Source of the DNA: Kineosporiaceae bacterium
GTDB taxonomy: Bacteria; Actinomycetota; Actinomycetes; Actinomycetales; Angustibacteraceae
Direction: 5' to 3'
DNA: 17,931 nt
Assembly: GCA_027345905.1 (NCBI GenBank)
Contig: DAIETC010000184.1
Location: forward strand, 1-17,931
Below are positions 6,950 to 13,383 of the stretch, in pieces. The notes beneath the pieces are model-generated. The model did no database searches, was not told where the DNA came from, and saw nothing but the letters and a program-made list of their open reading frames with translations. The position numbers and the translations under genes were made by a program. How positions within the stretch are numbered: position 1 is the stretch's first letter; every line of letters starts with the position of its first letter.

Positions 6950-7735
6950 TCAGCGCCGCTCGGTGATCTCCGGTCCGCGCTCGAACGGCGACAGGTCGGC
7001 CATCCGGGTCGGCGCCTCCTCGGTGCCCAGCACGGCCCCCTCGGCGTCGACGGCGGCGGCCGGCAGGTGCAGGGGCAGCAGCTCGCGGGGGCCCATCGGC
7101 TCACTGCCGCGCACCACGACGACGTCCGCGACCAGGGCCTCCAATGCCTGCGCGGCATCCGGGTCGATGGCGGCACGGCCATGGAACACCGCACGCAGCA
7201 GCCAGCGCGGCCCGTCAATCCCGGTGAACCGCAACGGCTGGAAGCCCACCTTGCCATCGGGCTGGGTGCCGGGCACCCGAGCCATCAGCTCGTCCCCGAA
7301 GGGACCGGGCACCACGTCCGCCGTACCCCCCTGCTCGGTGATGCCCGCCGCGATCTCCTCGCGGATCTCGCGCCAGATCCCTTCCCGACGTGGGGCCGCG
7401 AACGCCTGCAGCTGCACCGCCGACTGTTCGAGCACGACGAAGACCCCAGTCACCTGACCGGTGGCCTCGTCCAGCTGCAGCTGCAGCTCGACGCCGTCAA
7501 CCAGGGGCAGCCACAAGGATCCGACGTCCAACCGGTCGCCGGGACCGTCGACCTCGGTGGCATCCCAAGGGCCGCGCCCGGGTGAGCGCCCACCAGTGTT
7601 GTCCGGCTCTGAACCGTCCGGCCCTGAACCGTCCGGCTCTGAACCGCTCACGTCGGGGGTCAGCTCATCCGGATCGCCGGACTGCGGCGACCCGTCGTCC
7701 GGCGAACGTGCAGGTTTGCGCTTGAACAGGCTCAT
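6950..7735 (-). CDS. DUF3710 protein
   Basis: A 261-aa soluble protein of unknown function found next to dut in actinobacteria (Rv2696c position). Residues 1-60 are acidic and low complexity, with EPDGSGPDGSEPD built from a 15-bp DNA repeat. The conserved domain starts near 67 (DRLDVGSLWLPLVDGVELQLQ) and contains QLQAFAAPRREGIWREIREEI, a PFGDELMARVPG segment, DGPRWLLRAVFHG and a C-terminal LPLHLP stretch. The ATG at 7733-7735 overlaps the dut stop as ATGA and has AGGGAGAAGGG just upstream, so it is translationally coupled to dut. Confidence 0.92.
   Translation of the reverse strand: MSLFKRKPARSPDDGSPQSGDPDELTPDVSGSEPDGSGPDGSEPDNTGGRSPGRGPWDATEVDGPGDRLDVGSLWLPLVDGVELQLQLDEATGQVTGVFVVLEQSAVQLQAFAAPRREGIWREIREEIAAGITEQGGTADVVPGPFGDELMARVPGTQPDGKVGFQPLRFTGIDGPRWLLRAVFHGRAAIDPDAAQALEALVADVVVVRGSEPMGPRELLPLHLPAAAVDAEGAVLGTEEAPTRMADLSPFERGPEITERR
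7601..7645. repeat. Three 15-bp tandem repeats in the DUF3710 N-terminal linker
   Basis: The unit GTCCGGCTCTGAACC (plus strand) occurs at 7601-7615, 7616-7630 (one change) and 7631-7645. On the coding strand it encodes the repeated GSEPD/GSGPD pentapeptide in the disordered N-terminus of DUF3710. Confidence 0.9.
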
Positions 7736-8277
7736 AGCCCTTCTCCCTTCGACCCAAACCCAGTCGACCCAAACCCCGTCAACCCAGACCCAGTCGACCC
7801 AGACCCAGTCGACCCGAACCCACCGGTCGAGCCGTGGCCTGCGTCGCCGCGCGTCGAGGCCGGCAGCCTGGCTGTGACGACGTATCGCGCCCGCTCGACC
7901 CGCTGGACCACCAGCTGGGCCACCCGGTCACCACGGTGCAACGTCACCGTCTCGACCGCATCGGTGTTCAGCAAGGTGACCGAGATCTCGCCACGGTAGC
8001 CCGAATCGACGGTCCCCGGGGCGTTCACCACCGTCAGGCCGTGCCGCGCGGCCAGCCCAGAGCGCGGGTGCACGAACGCTGCATAACCGTCCGGCAGCGC
8101 AATGGCCACACCAGTGGGGACGGTTGCCCGAGCACCGGGCGCCAAGGTCACCTCGACGCGCGTGACCAGGTCAGCGCCCGCATCGCCCGGATGGGCGTAC
8201 GCCGGCGGACCGACCGCGTCGTCCAGCAGGACGAGCTGCACGTCGACGGCGTCCGGCGGGACGCTGGCACTGGTCAT
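7732..8277 (-). CDS. dut: Deoxyuridine 5'-triphosphate nucleotidohydrolase (dUTPase) with amplified C-terminal motif V
   Basis: Trimeric dUTPase hydrolysing dUTP to dUMP and pyrophosphate, which keeps uracil out of DNA and feeds dTMP synthesis. The 181 aa carry all five motifs: AHPGDAGADL (1), HPRSGLAARHGL (2), VNAPGTVDSGYRGEISV (3), RGDRVAQLVVQ (4), and the P-loop-like GGFGSTG (5). Usual length is about 150 aa. The excess is a tail in which xGSTG pentapeptides repeat five times (FGSTG, SGSTG, SGLTG, FGSTG, FGSKG) after an initial HGSTG, encoded by 15-bp DNA repeats. Motif V closes over the active site of a neighbouring subunit, so the extra copies could matter. ATG 8275-8277 has AGGG about ten bases upstream. 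It is first in the operon with DUF3710. Confidence 0.95.
   Translation of the reverse strand: MTSASVPPDAVDVQLVLLDDAVGPPAYAHPGDAGADLVTRVEVTLAPGARATVPTGVAIALPDGYAAFVHPRSGLAARHGLTVVNAPGTVDSGYRGEISVTLLNTDAVETVTLHRGDRVAQLVVQRVERARYVVTARLPASTRGDAGHGSTGGFGSTGSGSTGSGLTGFGSTGFGSKGEGL
7744..7818. repeat. Five 15-bp tandem repeats encoding the Dut tail
   Basis: Units at 7744-7758, 7759-7773, 7774-7788, 7789-7803 and 7804-7818, plus-strand consensus CCCAGTCGACCCARA. Four internal units differ by one to four bases, and 7744-7758 is the most divergent. A degenerate GSTG copy precedes them in the protein (7822-7833). Confidence 0.92.
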
Positions 8278-8329
8278 CAGGCTGACCCTAGCTGCCGGAG
8301 CCGGGCCGCTCGCGTGCCACCCTGGGCGG

Positions 8330-8863
8330 GTGGACCACGCACGCCGCGAGGCGGTACCGCCCGACGGCCAGCAGGGCGGGCCGGGACAGCCAGAGCGCGA
8401 GTACGTCTAGCGGCTGACTCCCGCACCGTGGATCTGGCTGAGCGCCCTCACCGTGGCGGCGAGCAGCGGCCTGGTGGTGCTGACGGCGTTCGGTGGGCGG
8501 GTGGCCGTGCTCGTCGCGCTCGCGACCATGGGGCTGGTCGGGTGGGCGCTGTTGGCGTCCAGCGCCCAGATCAAGGTCAGCCACGGCGAGCTCGTGGCCG
8601 GCCGCGCGCGCATCCCCGTCCGGTTCGTCGGGACGGTGCGCGAGCTGGACCGGGGCGCCATGAGCGCGCTTCGCGGCCCGCGAGCCGACGCGCGCGCCTA
8701 CCTGTGCCAGCGGGGCTGGATCAGTGGCGGAGTCGCGGTCGAGATCAGCGACGCCCAAGACCCGGTGCCCTACTGGCTGTTGTCCTCACGTCGCCCGGCC
8801 CAGCTGGCGCAGGCGATCCGGGAGGCCGCTCCTGGTCAGGCGCACTCGCGGCAGACAAGCTGA
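8330..8863 (+). pseudogene. DUF3093 membrane protein interrupted by an in-frame TAG
   Basis: Small actinobacterial membrane protein of unknown function (Rv2698 position). From GTG 8330 the frame reads 26 codons ending EREYV, then TAG 8408-8410, then RLTPAPWIWLSAL and on to TGA 8863. DUF3093 proteins carry a conserved Y-x-E-R-L at this point, so the TAG sits where a Glu codon is expected (GAG to TAG is one base). After it come two hydrophobic helices (WIWLSALTVAASSGLVVLT; VAVLVALATMGLVGWALL), then IKVSHGELVAGRARIPVRFVG, a DARAYLCQRGWISGGVAVEI segment and DPVPYWLLSSRRPAQLAQAI, all typical of the family. Without readthrough, translation could only restart at GTG 8453 (136 aa), which loses most of the first helix. 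It converges on DUF4193 with a 28-bp overlap. Confidence 0.8.
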
Positions 8864-9132
8864 GCGCTGTCCTCGAGCGCAAGCTGGCTGCGGTGCTTGA
8901 CCAGGAAGCACACCGAGCAGGTGAACTCGTCCGCCTGGCGCGGCAGCACGCGCACCGACAGCTCCTCGTTCGACAGGTCAGCACCCGGCAGCTCGAACCC
9001 CTCGGCCTGCTCGGTCTCGTCGATGTCGACCGCCGAGGCGCCCTTGTCGACCCGGCGACCCTTGAGCTCCTCGATGCTGTCTTCACCGAGGTCGTCATCG
9101 GTCTTGCGCGGCGCGTCGTAGTCAGTCGCCAT
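8836..9132 (-). CDS. DUF4193 protein (small zinc-ribbon-like)
   Basis: A 98-aa acidic protein conserved across actinobacteria (Rv2699c position). It begins ATDYDAPRKTDDDLGEDSIEEL, is rich in Asp/Glu to about residue 60, and ends with a likely metal knuckle: FTCSVCFLVKHRSQLA and LVCRECA, i.e. CxxC...CxxC. ATG 9130-9132 is chosen because homology begins there; GGAGG lies about 12 bases upstream. The last 28 bp overlap the end of the convergent DUF3093 gene. Function is unknown; the Cys pairs suggest zinc binding. Confidence 0.93.
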   Translation of the reverse strand: MATDYDAPRKTDDDLGEDSIEELKGRRVDKGASAVDIDETEQAEGFELPGADLSNEELSVRVLPRQADEFTCSVCFLVKHRSQLALEDSAQLVCRECA

Positions 9133-9197
9133 GTTCGGTTGGTCCCTCCGAGGGGTGCTGTAGGCCGGTTGCCGCGGGGTAACGTCGGAGCACCGAA

Positions 9198-9227
9198 GAT
9201 TGTGCCCGCGAGAGGCGGATTGTGCCC
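9198..9227 (-). promoter_or_regulatory. Duplicated CACAAT-containing element upstream of DUF4193
   Basis: GATTGTGCCC (plus strand) is exact at 9198-9207 and 9218-9227, 20 bp apart. Read toward DUF4193 each copy is GGGCACAATC, and CACAAT resembles a -10 box. TTTTCA lies 18 bases upstream of the distal copy (minus strand, about 9246-9251). This could be two tandem promoters or a two-site operator. Confidence 0.35.
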
Positions 9228-9272
9228 CATCGGCCACCCGGTGAAAACAGCCACCCCCCGGTGCCCCCTCGA

Positions 9273-9305
9273 GTTCACCGCGCGTTCACGTCAGTTTCAC
9301 GCCCA
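9273..9305 (+). promoter_or_regulatory. PHO-box-like array of three 11-bp direct repeats
   Basis: GTTCAC starts at 9273 and 9284, and TTTCAC at 9295, an exact 11-bp period over three units in the suhB-DUF4193 gap. An inverted copy (GTGAAAAC, 9241-9248) lies nearby. Streptomyces PhoP boxes are direct repeats of 11-bp units with a GTTCACC core, so the match in both core and period is notable. The nearest gene it could control is DUF4193, about 140 bp away on the minus strand. Binding is not shown. Confidence 0.4.
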
Positions 9306-9326
9306 GGCGAGGGCCCAGCTGAGTGC

Positions 9327-10181
9327 TCAGTCCCCGTCCGTGTCGGCACCCAGGCCGGCGAGCGCCCGTTGCAGGACGGCGTGCAGGTTCGCTCCGGCCG
9401 CCACCACGAGGGCGCTCCCGGCGGCGGCCTGCCCCAGCCCGGTGACCCGCGCGCCGGCCTCGGTGGCCACCAGTCCGCCCGCGGCCAGGTCCCATGGCGC
9501 GAGGCCGCGCTCGAGGTAGGCATCGACCCGACCGCACGCCACCTGGCACAGGTCCAGCGCGCCGCTGCCCATCCGGCGGATGTCACGGACCTGCGGCAGC
9601 AAGGCGGCGATGACCGTGGCCTGGTGGCGCCGACGAGCGGCCTGGTAGCCGAAACCCGTGGCCAGCAGCGCCTGCCCGAGGTCGCCCTGCTGGGTGCACT
9701 CGATCAGGCGCCCGTTCAAGCGCGCGCCACCACCCCATGTCGCGGTCCACGTCTCACCACTGACCGGGTTGTGCACGCACCCGGCCAGCACCTGGTGCCC
9801 GGCATCGTCGTTCGGGTCACCGGTGACGACCGCCACGCTGACGGCGTACTGCGGGATGTCGTACAGGTAGTTCACGGTGCCGTCGATCGGGTCGACCACC
9901 CACGTCAGGCCGCTGGTGCCGGTGCTGCCCGCGCCTTCCTCACCCAAGAACCCGTCCTGCGGGCGCTCGCCCAGCAAGATCTCGTGCAGCAGCCGCTCGC
10001 TGGCCTGGTCCATCACCGTCACGACGTCGGTGGGGCTGGACTTGGTCACCGCCACGCCCAGGGCCTGCGGACGCTGGTCGCGGATTAGGTCGCCGACGGC
10101 GCGGGCAGCGCGCTGCGCCAGAGCCAACAACTCGTCGTACGACGGCAGCGCACCAGCGTTCCCGACTGCACCGGCGTTCAC
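9327..10181 (-). CDS. suhB: Inositol monophosphatase family protein (SuhB-like)
   Basis: Mg2+-dependent phosphatase of the inositol monophosphatase family, expected to release inositol from inositol-1-phosphate for actinobacterial phosphatidylinositol or mycothiol-type pathways. The 284 aa contain K47 (VTKSSPTDVVT), GEEG at 80-83, WVVDPIDGT at 94-102 with metal ligands D97 and D100, and APWDLAAGG with D231. GTG 10179-10181 is chosen because it overlaps the hemH TGA as GTGA; starts further upstream would lie deep within hemH. Rv2701c occupies the same place in M. tuberculosis. Other substrates (fructose-1,6-bisphosphate, PAP) are possible in this family. Confidence 0.9.
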   Translation of the reverse strand: MNAGAVGNAGALPSYDELLALAQRAARAVGDLIRDQRPQALGVAVTKSSPTDVVTVMDQASERLLHEILLGERPQDGFLGEEGAGSTGTSGLTWVVDPIDGTVNYLYDIPQYAVSVAVVTGDPNDDAGHQVLAGCVHNPVSGETWTATWGGGARLNGRLIECTQQGDLGQALLATGFGYQAARRRHQATVIAALLPQVRDIRRMGSGALDLCQVACGRVDAYLERGLAPWDLAAGGLVATEAGARVTGLGQAAAGSALVVAAGANLHAVLQRALAGLGADTDGD

Positions 10182-11302
10182 GAGGTCGACGCCGTGGCCG
10201 GCTGGCCCAGCACGGGAGGCGTCCAGTCGGTGCCGCATGCGGCCGGCCGCTCCTCGCGGTGGTTACGGCAGCAGCCCGCCGGGCACACCGAGTGCGAGGC
10301 ACCGCGAGCACCGACGCTTGGCGCAGGCGGCTGCTCGCCGCGCGCGATCGCGGCTTGCTCCTGCAGCAGGTCGACCAGCCCGCCGACGAAGCGCGGGTGG
10401 GTGCCGGCCGTCGCGGCGCGAGCGAACGGCAGACCGAGCTCGTCGGCCACCGCCTTGGCCTCGGTGTCCAGGTCGTACACGACCTCCATGTGGTCGCTCA
10501 CGAAGCCGATCGGGACCACGGCGGCCCCCGGCGCTCCCACGGCGTGCAGCCCCCGCAGGTGGTCACCGACGTCCGGCTCCAGCCATGACTGGCCCGCCGG
10601 CCCCGACCGCGAGCAGTAGGCCAGCTGCCAGGGGACGACCCGCCCCAGCCGCGCCCCGGCGTCGGCGGCCACCACGGCTGCGAGATCCCGGTGCTGCTCG
10701 GTATAGGCGTGCCCCGCGGGACCGGCGGCCTCGTCCATGGCATCGGGCACCGAGTGGGTGACGAAGACGACGTGCGCGCCGTCCGGGAGCGCCTGCAGTG
10801 CCGCCACCGTGGCATCGACGTTCGCCTGCGCGAACCCCGGATGGTTGTAGTAGTGGCGGATCTTGTCGACCGACAAGCTGATCCCCTCGCCGGCCAACGT
10901 GATCAGCGCCTGGGCCAGGTCCTCGCGGTACTGCCGGCAGCTGGAGTACGACGAGTACGCGCTGGTGAGGATGGTCAGCACCCGCCGCGCGCCGTCGGCA
11001 TAGCCCTGGCGCAGCACGTCCACAACGTAGGGGTGCCAGTTGCGGTTGCCCCAGAGCACGGGCAGGGGGCACCCACGGCGGTTCAGCTCGCCCTGCAAGG
11101 CGCCCTGCAGGGCTCGGTTGTGCTCGTTGATCGGGCTGCGGCCACCGAAATAGTGGTAGTGCTCGGCGACCCGCGCCAACCGGTCCTCCGAGATGCCCCT
11201 GCCTCGCGTAACCTCACGCAGGAACGGCAGGACGTCCGCCGGCTGCTCCGGGCCGCCGAACGAGAGCAGAAGCACGGTGTCGTATGGCGCCAGTGAGGTC
11301 AC
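10178..11302 (-). CDS. hemH: Ferrochelatase, actinobacterial coproporphyrin type with [2Fe-2S] cysteines
   Basis: Inserts Fe2+ into coproporphyrin III (CpfC) in the Gram-positive heme pathway. The 374 aa begin TSLAPYDTVLLLSFGGPEQP. Visible are TRGRGIS, HYHYFGGRSPINEHN, the catalytic His in FVTHSVPD (H183) and the Glu in SDHMEVVYDLD (E273). Four cysteines fit the actinobacterial [2Fe-2S] set: C122 in SSCRQY and C340, C344, C345 in VCPAGCC. GTG 11300-11302 is chosen because homology starts right after it; TTG 11338 would add 12 residues with no better ribosome binding site. It overlaps suhB by four bases and diverges from sepH. Confidence 0.94.
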   Translation of the reverse strand: MTSLAPYDTVLLLSFGGPEQPADVLPFLREVTRGRGISEDRLARVAEHYHYFGGRSPINEHNRALQGALQGELNRRGCPLPVLWGNRNWHPYVVDVLRQGYADGARRVLTILTSAYSSYSSCRQYREDLAQALITLAGEGISLSVDKIRHYYNHPGFAQANVDATVAALQALPDGAHVVFVTHSVPDAMDEAAGPAGHAYTEQHRDLAAVVAADAGARLGRVVPWQLAYCSRSGPAGQSWLEPDVGDHLRGLHAVGAPGAAVVPIGFVSDHMEVVYDLDTEAKAVADELGLPFARAATAGTHPRFVGGLVDLLQEQAAIARGEQPPAPSVGARGASHSVCPAGCCRNHREERPAACGTDWTPPVLGQPATASTS

Positions 11303-11413
11303 GCGCTGATTCTTGTCGTCGCGGGGGCGCAGAGCCAACTGGCCAGCGCGCCTGCGCTCGGATCGGCTCGGCAGGTGGCAGAGTCGGTGCGGTCAACCTG
11401 TGAGGGAGCTCTC

Positions 11414-12865
11414 ATGCACGACCTGAGGCTGGTCGGCGTCCACGAAGACGGCGAGCACCTGATCCTGACCGACACGCAGGGCGGGCGTTTCCTGTTGCCG
11501 GTGGACGAGCCGCTGCGCGCGGCGGTGCGCCGCGACCGGGCACATCTTGGTCAGTTGCAGATCGAGATGGACGCCGGGCTTCGCCCCCGCGACGTGCAGG
11601 CACGGATCCGGGCGGGGCGCAGCGCCGAGGAGGTCGCGGCCATGGCCGGCTGGTCGGTCGAGAAGGTGCGCCGGTACGAGGGCCCCGTCCTGGCCGAGCG
11701 CGAGCACGTCGCGCAGCTCGCGCGGGCCGTCCCGGTGCGCCGGCGCGGAGCGGAGTCGGCCACGCTGGGCGCACTGGTGCAGCGCCGGCTGTCGGCCCGC
11801 GGGGTCGACACGGACCGCGTGCTGTGGGACGCCTGGCGGCCCGAGGACGGCTCGTGGGTGGTGGCCCTGACCTTCGCGGCAGGCGGACGCGAACGCCAGG
11901 CATGCTGGCACGTGGACGTGCTCGCTCGCACCGTCAACCCCGCCGACGACGAGGCGCGCTGGCTCAGCGAGGACGAACCGGATCCGAGCGCCGGGCCCAT
12001 CGTGGGCTCCAGCGTCGCGCCGATGCGCGCCGGTCGGTCAGCCGGGGCCCAGCCGGCGCAGCCCGGGCCAGCGCGGGGTGGCACCGTCTACGACATCGAG
12101 GCGGACGGTGGGGTGCATGCCGAACCGCGACGAGATGGCGAGGGCGGCCCACTGGACCTCGTGGGGGCGATGCGTTCGCGACGCCGCGAACGCGAGGGCG
12201 CGAACCGACTGGCGAACGCCGCCCGACGTCGGGCACCGCACTCGGTCACCAGCGCCCGAGTCGGGTCGACCGGTGACCAGGCGGACGACGTCCCAGGCTC
12301 GACGCACCCGGCCGGGCGCCGCCGCTCGCGTCCAGAACCCCTCGAGCTCGACCCGACCCTCATGGACAACCCTCCCGCAGCCCATCCCCCCGCCTCGCAG
12401 GTGCCGGTCTCGCCGCTGGTGCCTTCGCCGCTGGTGCCGACCTCGCAGACGCCCTCGGGGCGCACCGGATCTTCCACGGCGCGGCGTTGGCCGTTGGCGG
12501 ACTCGATGCGGCAAGGCCCAGCCTCCACCACGGACACCATGCCAACCCCGGCTGCTGCACCACCGGCCGCTGCGGGCTGCACCGACGCCGACGCCGACGA
12601 GCCTCAGCCGATGGTGCCCGAGGCGACCACGGCCGACACGAAGACACCGGCGCACCCTGACCAAGCGCAGGCCCAGATCGAACCGGGGCAGATCGAACCG
12701 GGGCAGAGCGAACCGGGCGGCAACGAGGTCAGCCCGAGCGAGCAGGGGCAGTCGCGGGACCTGTCCGGACGCCATCGCGGCGCCCGGCAGCAGGCTGCCC
12801 GCCGTGGCCGACGCCCGGGCGTGCCGAGCTGGGACGACATCATGTTCGGCACCAAGCGGGACTGA
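11414..12865 (+). CDS. sepH: SepH, FtsZ-interacting cell-division regulator (DUF3071)
   Basis: SepH proteins bind FtsZ and promote Z-ring assembly in actinobacteria. The 483 aa start with the DUF3071 domain (about 1-175): MHDLRLVGVHEDGEHLILTD, then a helix-turn-helix at 57-90 (RPRDVQARIRAGRSAEEVAA, MAGWSVEKVRRYEGPV), and RVLWDAWRPEDGSWVVALTF. A long low-complexity linker (about 185-460) rich in Pro, Ala, Arg and Ser follows and includes two 15-bp-unit repeats. The last 20 residues carry the conserved C-terminal motif VPSWDDIMFGTK. ATG 11414 has GAGGGAG seven bases upstream, and homology begins at MHDL. It is transcribed alone, divergent from hemH and convergent with the Fur-family gene. Confidence 0.95.
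   Translation: MHDLRLVGVHEDGEHLILTDTQGGRFLLPVDEPLRAAVRRDRAHLGQLQIEMDAGLRPRDVQARIRAGRSAEEVAAMAGWSVEKVRRYEGPVLAEREHVAQLARAVPVRRRGAESATLGALVQRRLSARGVDTDRVLWDAWRPEDGSWVVALTFAAGGRERQACWHVDVLARTVNPADDEARWLSEDEPDPSAGPIVGSSVAPMRAGRSAGAQPAQPGPARGGTVYDIEADGGVHAEPRRDGEGGPLDLVGAMRSRRREREGANRLANAARRRAPHSVTSARVGSTGDQADDVPGSTHPAGRRRSRPEPLELDPTLMDNPPAAHPPASQVPVSPLVPSPLVPTSQTPSGRTGSSTARRWPLADSMRQGPASTTDTMPTPAAAPPAAAGCTDADADEPQPMVPEATTADTKTPAHPDQAQAQIEPGQIEPGQSEPGGNEVSPSEQGQSRDLSGRHRGARQQAARRGRRPGVPSWDDIMFGTKRD
12410..12439. repeat. 15-bp tandem duplication in the SepH linker
   Basis: TCGCCGCTGGTGCC(T/G) occurs twice, at 12410-12424 and 12425-12439. It encodes SPLVP SPLVP in the SepH linker, and a weaker related copy precedes it. 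Confidence 0.85.
12674..12718. repeat. Three 15-bp tandem repeats in the SepH linker
   Basis: CAGATCGAACCGGGG occurs at 12674-12688 and 12689-12703, with a variant at 12704-12718. It encodes QIEPG QIEPG QSEPG close to the C-terminal FtsZ-related motif of SepH. Confidence 0.9.
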
Positions 12866-12933
12866 CCCCCCTCGGCGGATCCCGTCCGCGTTGGCGGCCC
12901 CGACGTTGGCTAGCTCGAGCTGCTTGGTGGCCC

Positions 12934-13383
12934 TTAGCCGCGACAGGCCGAACAGGTGCCTGAGAGTGCGACATGGGCGGGGTCGAGCACGAAACCCGCC
13001 TCGGACTCCAGTCGCGCTGCGACCTGGTCGAGCAGGTCACCGGGTAGGTCGACGACCGCCCCACATCGCCCACAGGCGGCGTGCAGGTGGCGGTGCTCGG
13101 CAGCAAGGTGATACGCGGTGGTGCCGTGCCCGAGGTGGACATGTTGCACCACACCCAGGTCGTTCAGGGTCTCCAGCGCCCGGTAGACCGAAGCCCGGTG
13201 GATCCCGGTGTCCAGGCCCGCGACCGCTGCAACCACCTGTTCGGGGGCGAGGTGGGACTGGCGTCGAGCGAGCACGGTCAGGACCGCACGTCGGGGGGCC
13301 GTCATCCGGTCACCGCGCGCGCGCAGCAGCTCCGCGGCGCCCATGACGACCTCCTCGAGGGGGTCGACCGGTAACTCAGCCAT
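12934..13383 (-). CDS. Fur-family metalloregulator, probably Zur-like
   Basis: A 149-aa Fur-family repressor. The winged-helix part includes GDRMTAPRRAVLTVLARRQSHLAPEQVVAAV and the recognition helix HRASVYRALETLNDLGVV. The dimerisation part has HLGHGTTAYHL, EHRHLHAACGRCGAVVDLP and GTCSACRG, so both CxxC pairs of the structural zinc site are present. These plus the HRHLH cluster favour a Zur/FurB type over PerR, but the sensed metal is not certain. ATG 13381-13383 overlaps the tdk stop by eight bases (ATGGCTGA), which suggests coupled translation. A phased GACGTC array lies 80-130 bp upstream, inside the tdk tail. Stop is TAA. Confidence 0.9.
   Translation of the reverse strand: MAELPVDPLEEVVMGAAELLRARGDRMTAPRRAVLTVLARRQSHLAPEQVVAAVAGLDTGIHRASVYRALETLNDLGVVQHVHLGHGTTAYHLAAEHRHLHAACGRCGAVVDLPGDLLDQVAARLESEAGFVLDPAHVALSGTCSACRG

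Noticed and set aside
7744..7818. CRISPR-like array
   Set aside because: The 15-bp units abut with no spacers and encode pentapeptides in frame; no cas genes are present.
9834..10238. Longer suhB start at 10238
   Set aside because: It would overlap hemH by about 60 bases, and the extra residues show no family similarity. The GTG at 10181 gives a standard GTGA overlap.
12875..12889. Hairpin GCGGA-TCCCG-TCCGC after sepH as an intrinsic terminator
   Set aside because: The stem is only five pairs and no T-tract follows, so it does not meet the standard for a terminator.
12912..12921. AGCTCGAGCT palindrome between sepH and the Fur-family gene
   Set aside because: Ten bases with no extension of the stem and no nearby start; it can occur by chance.
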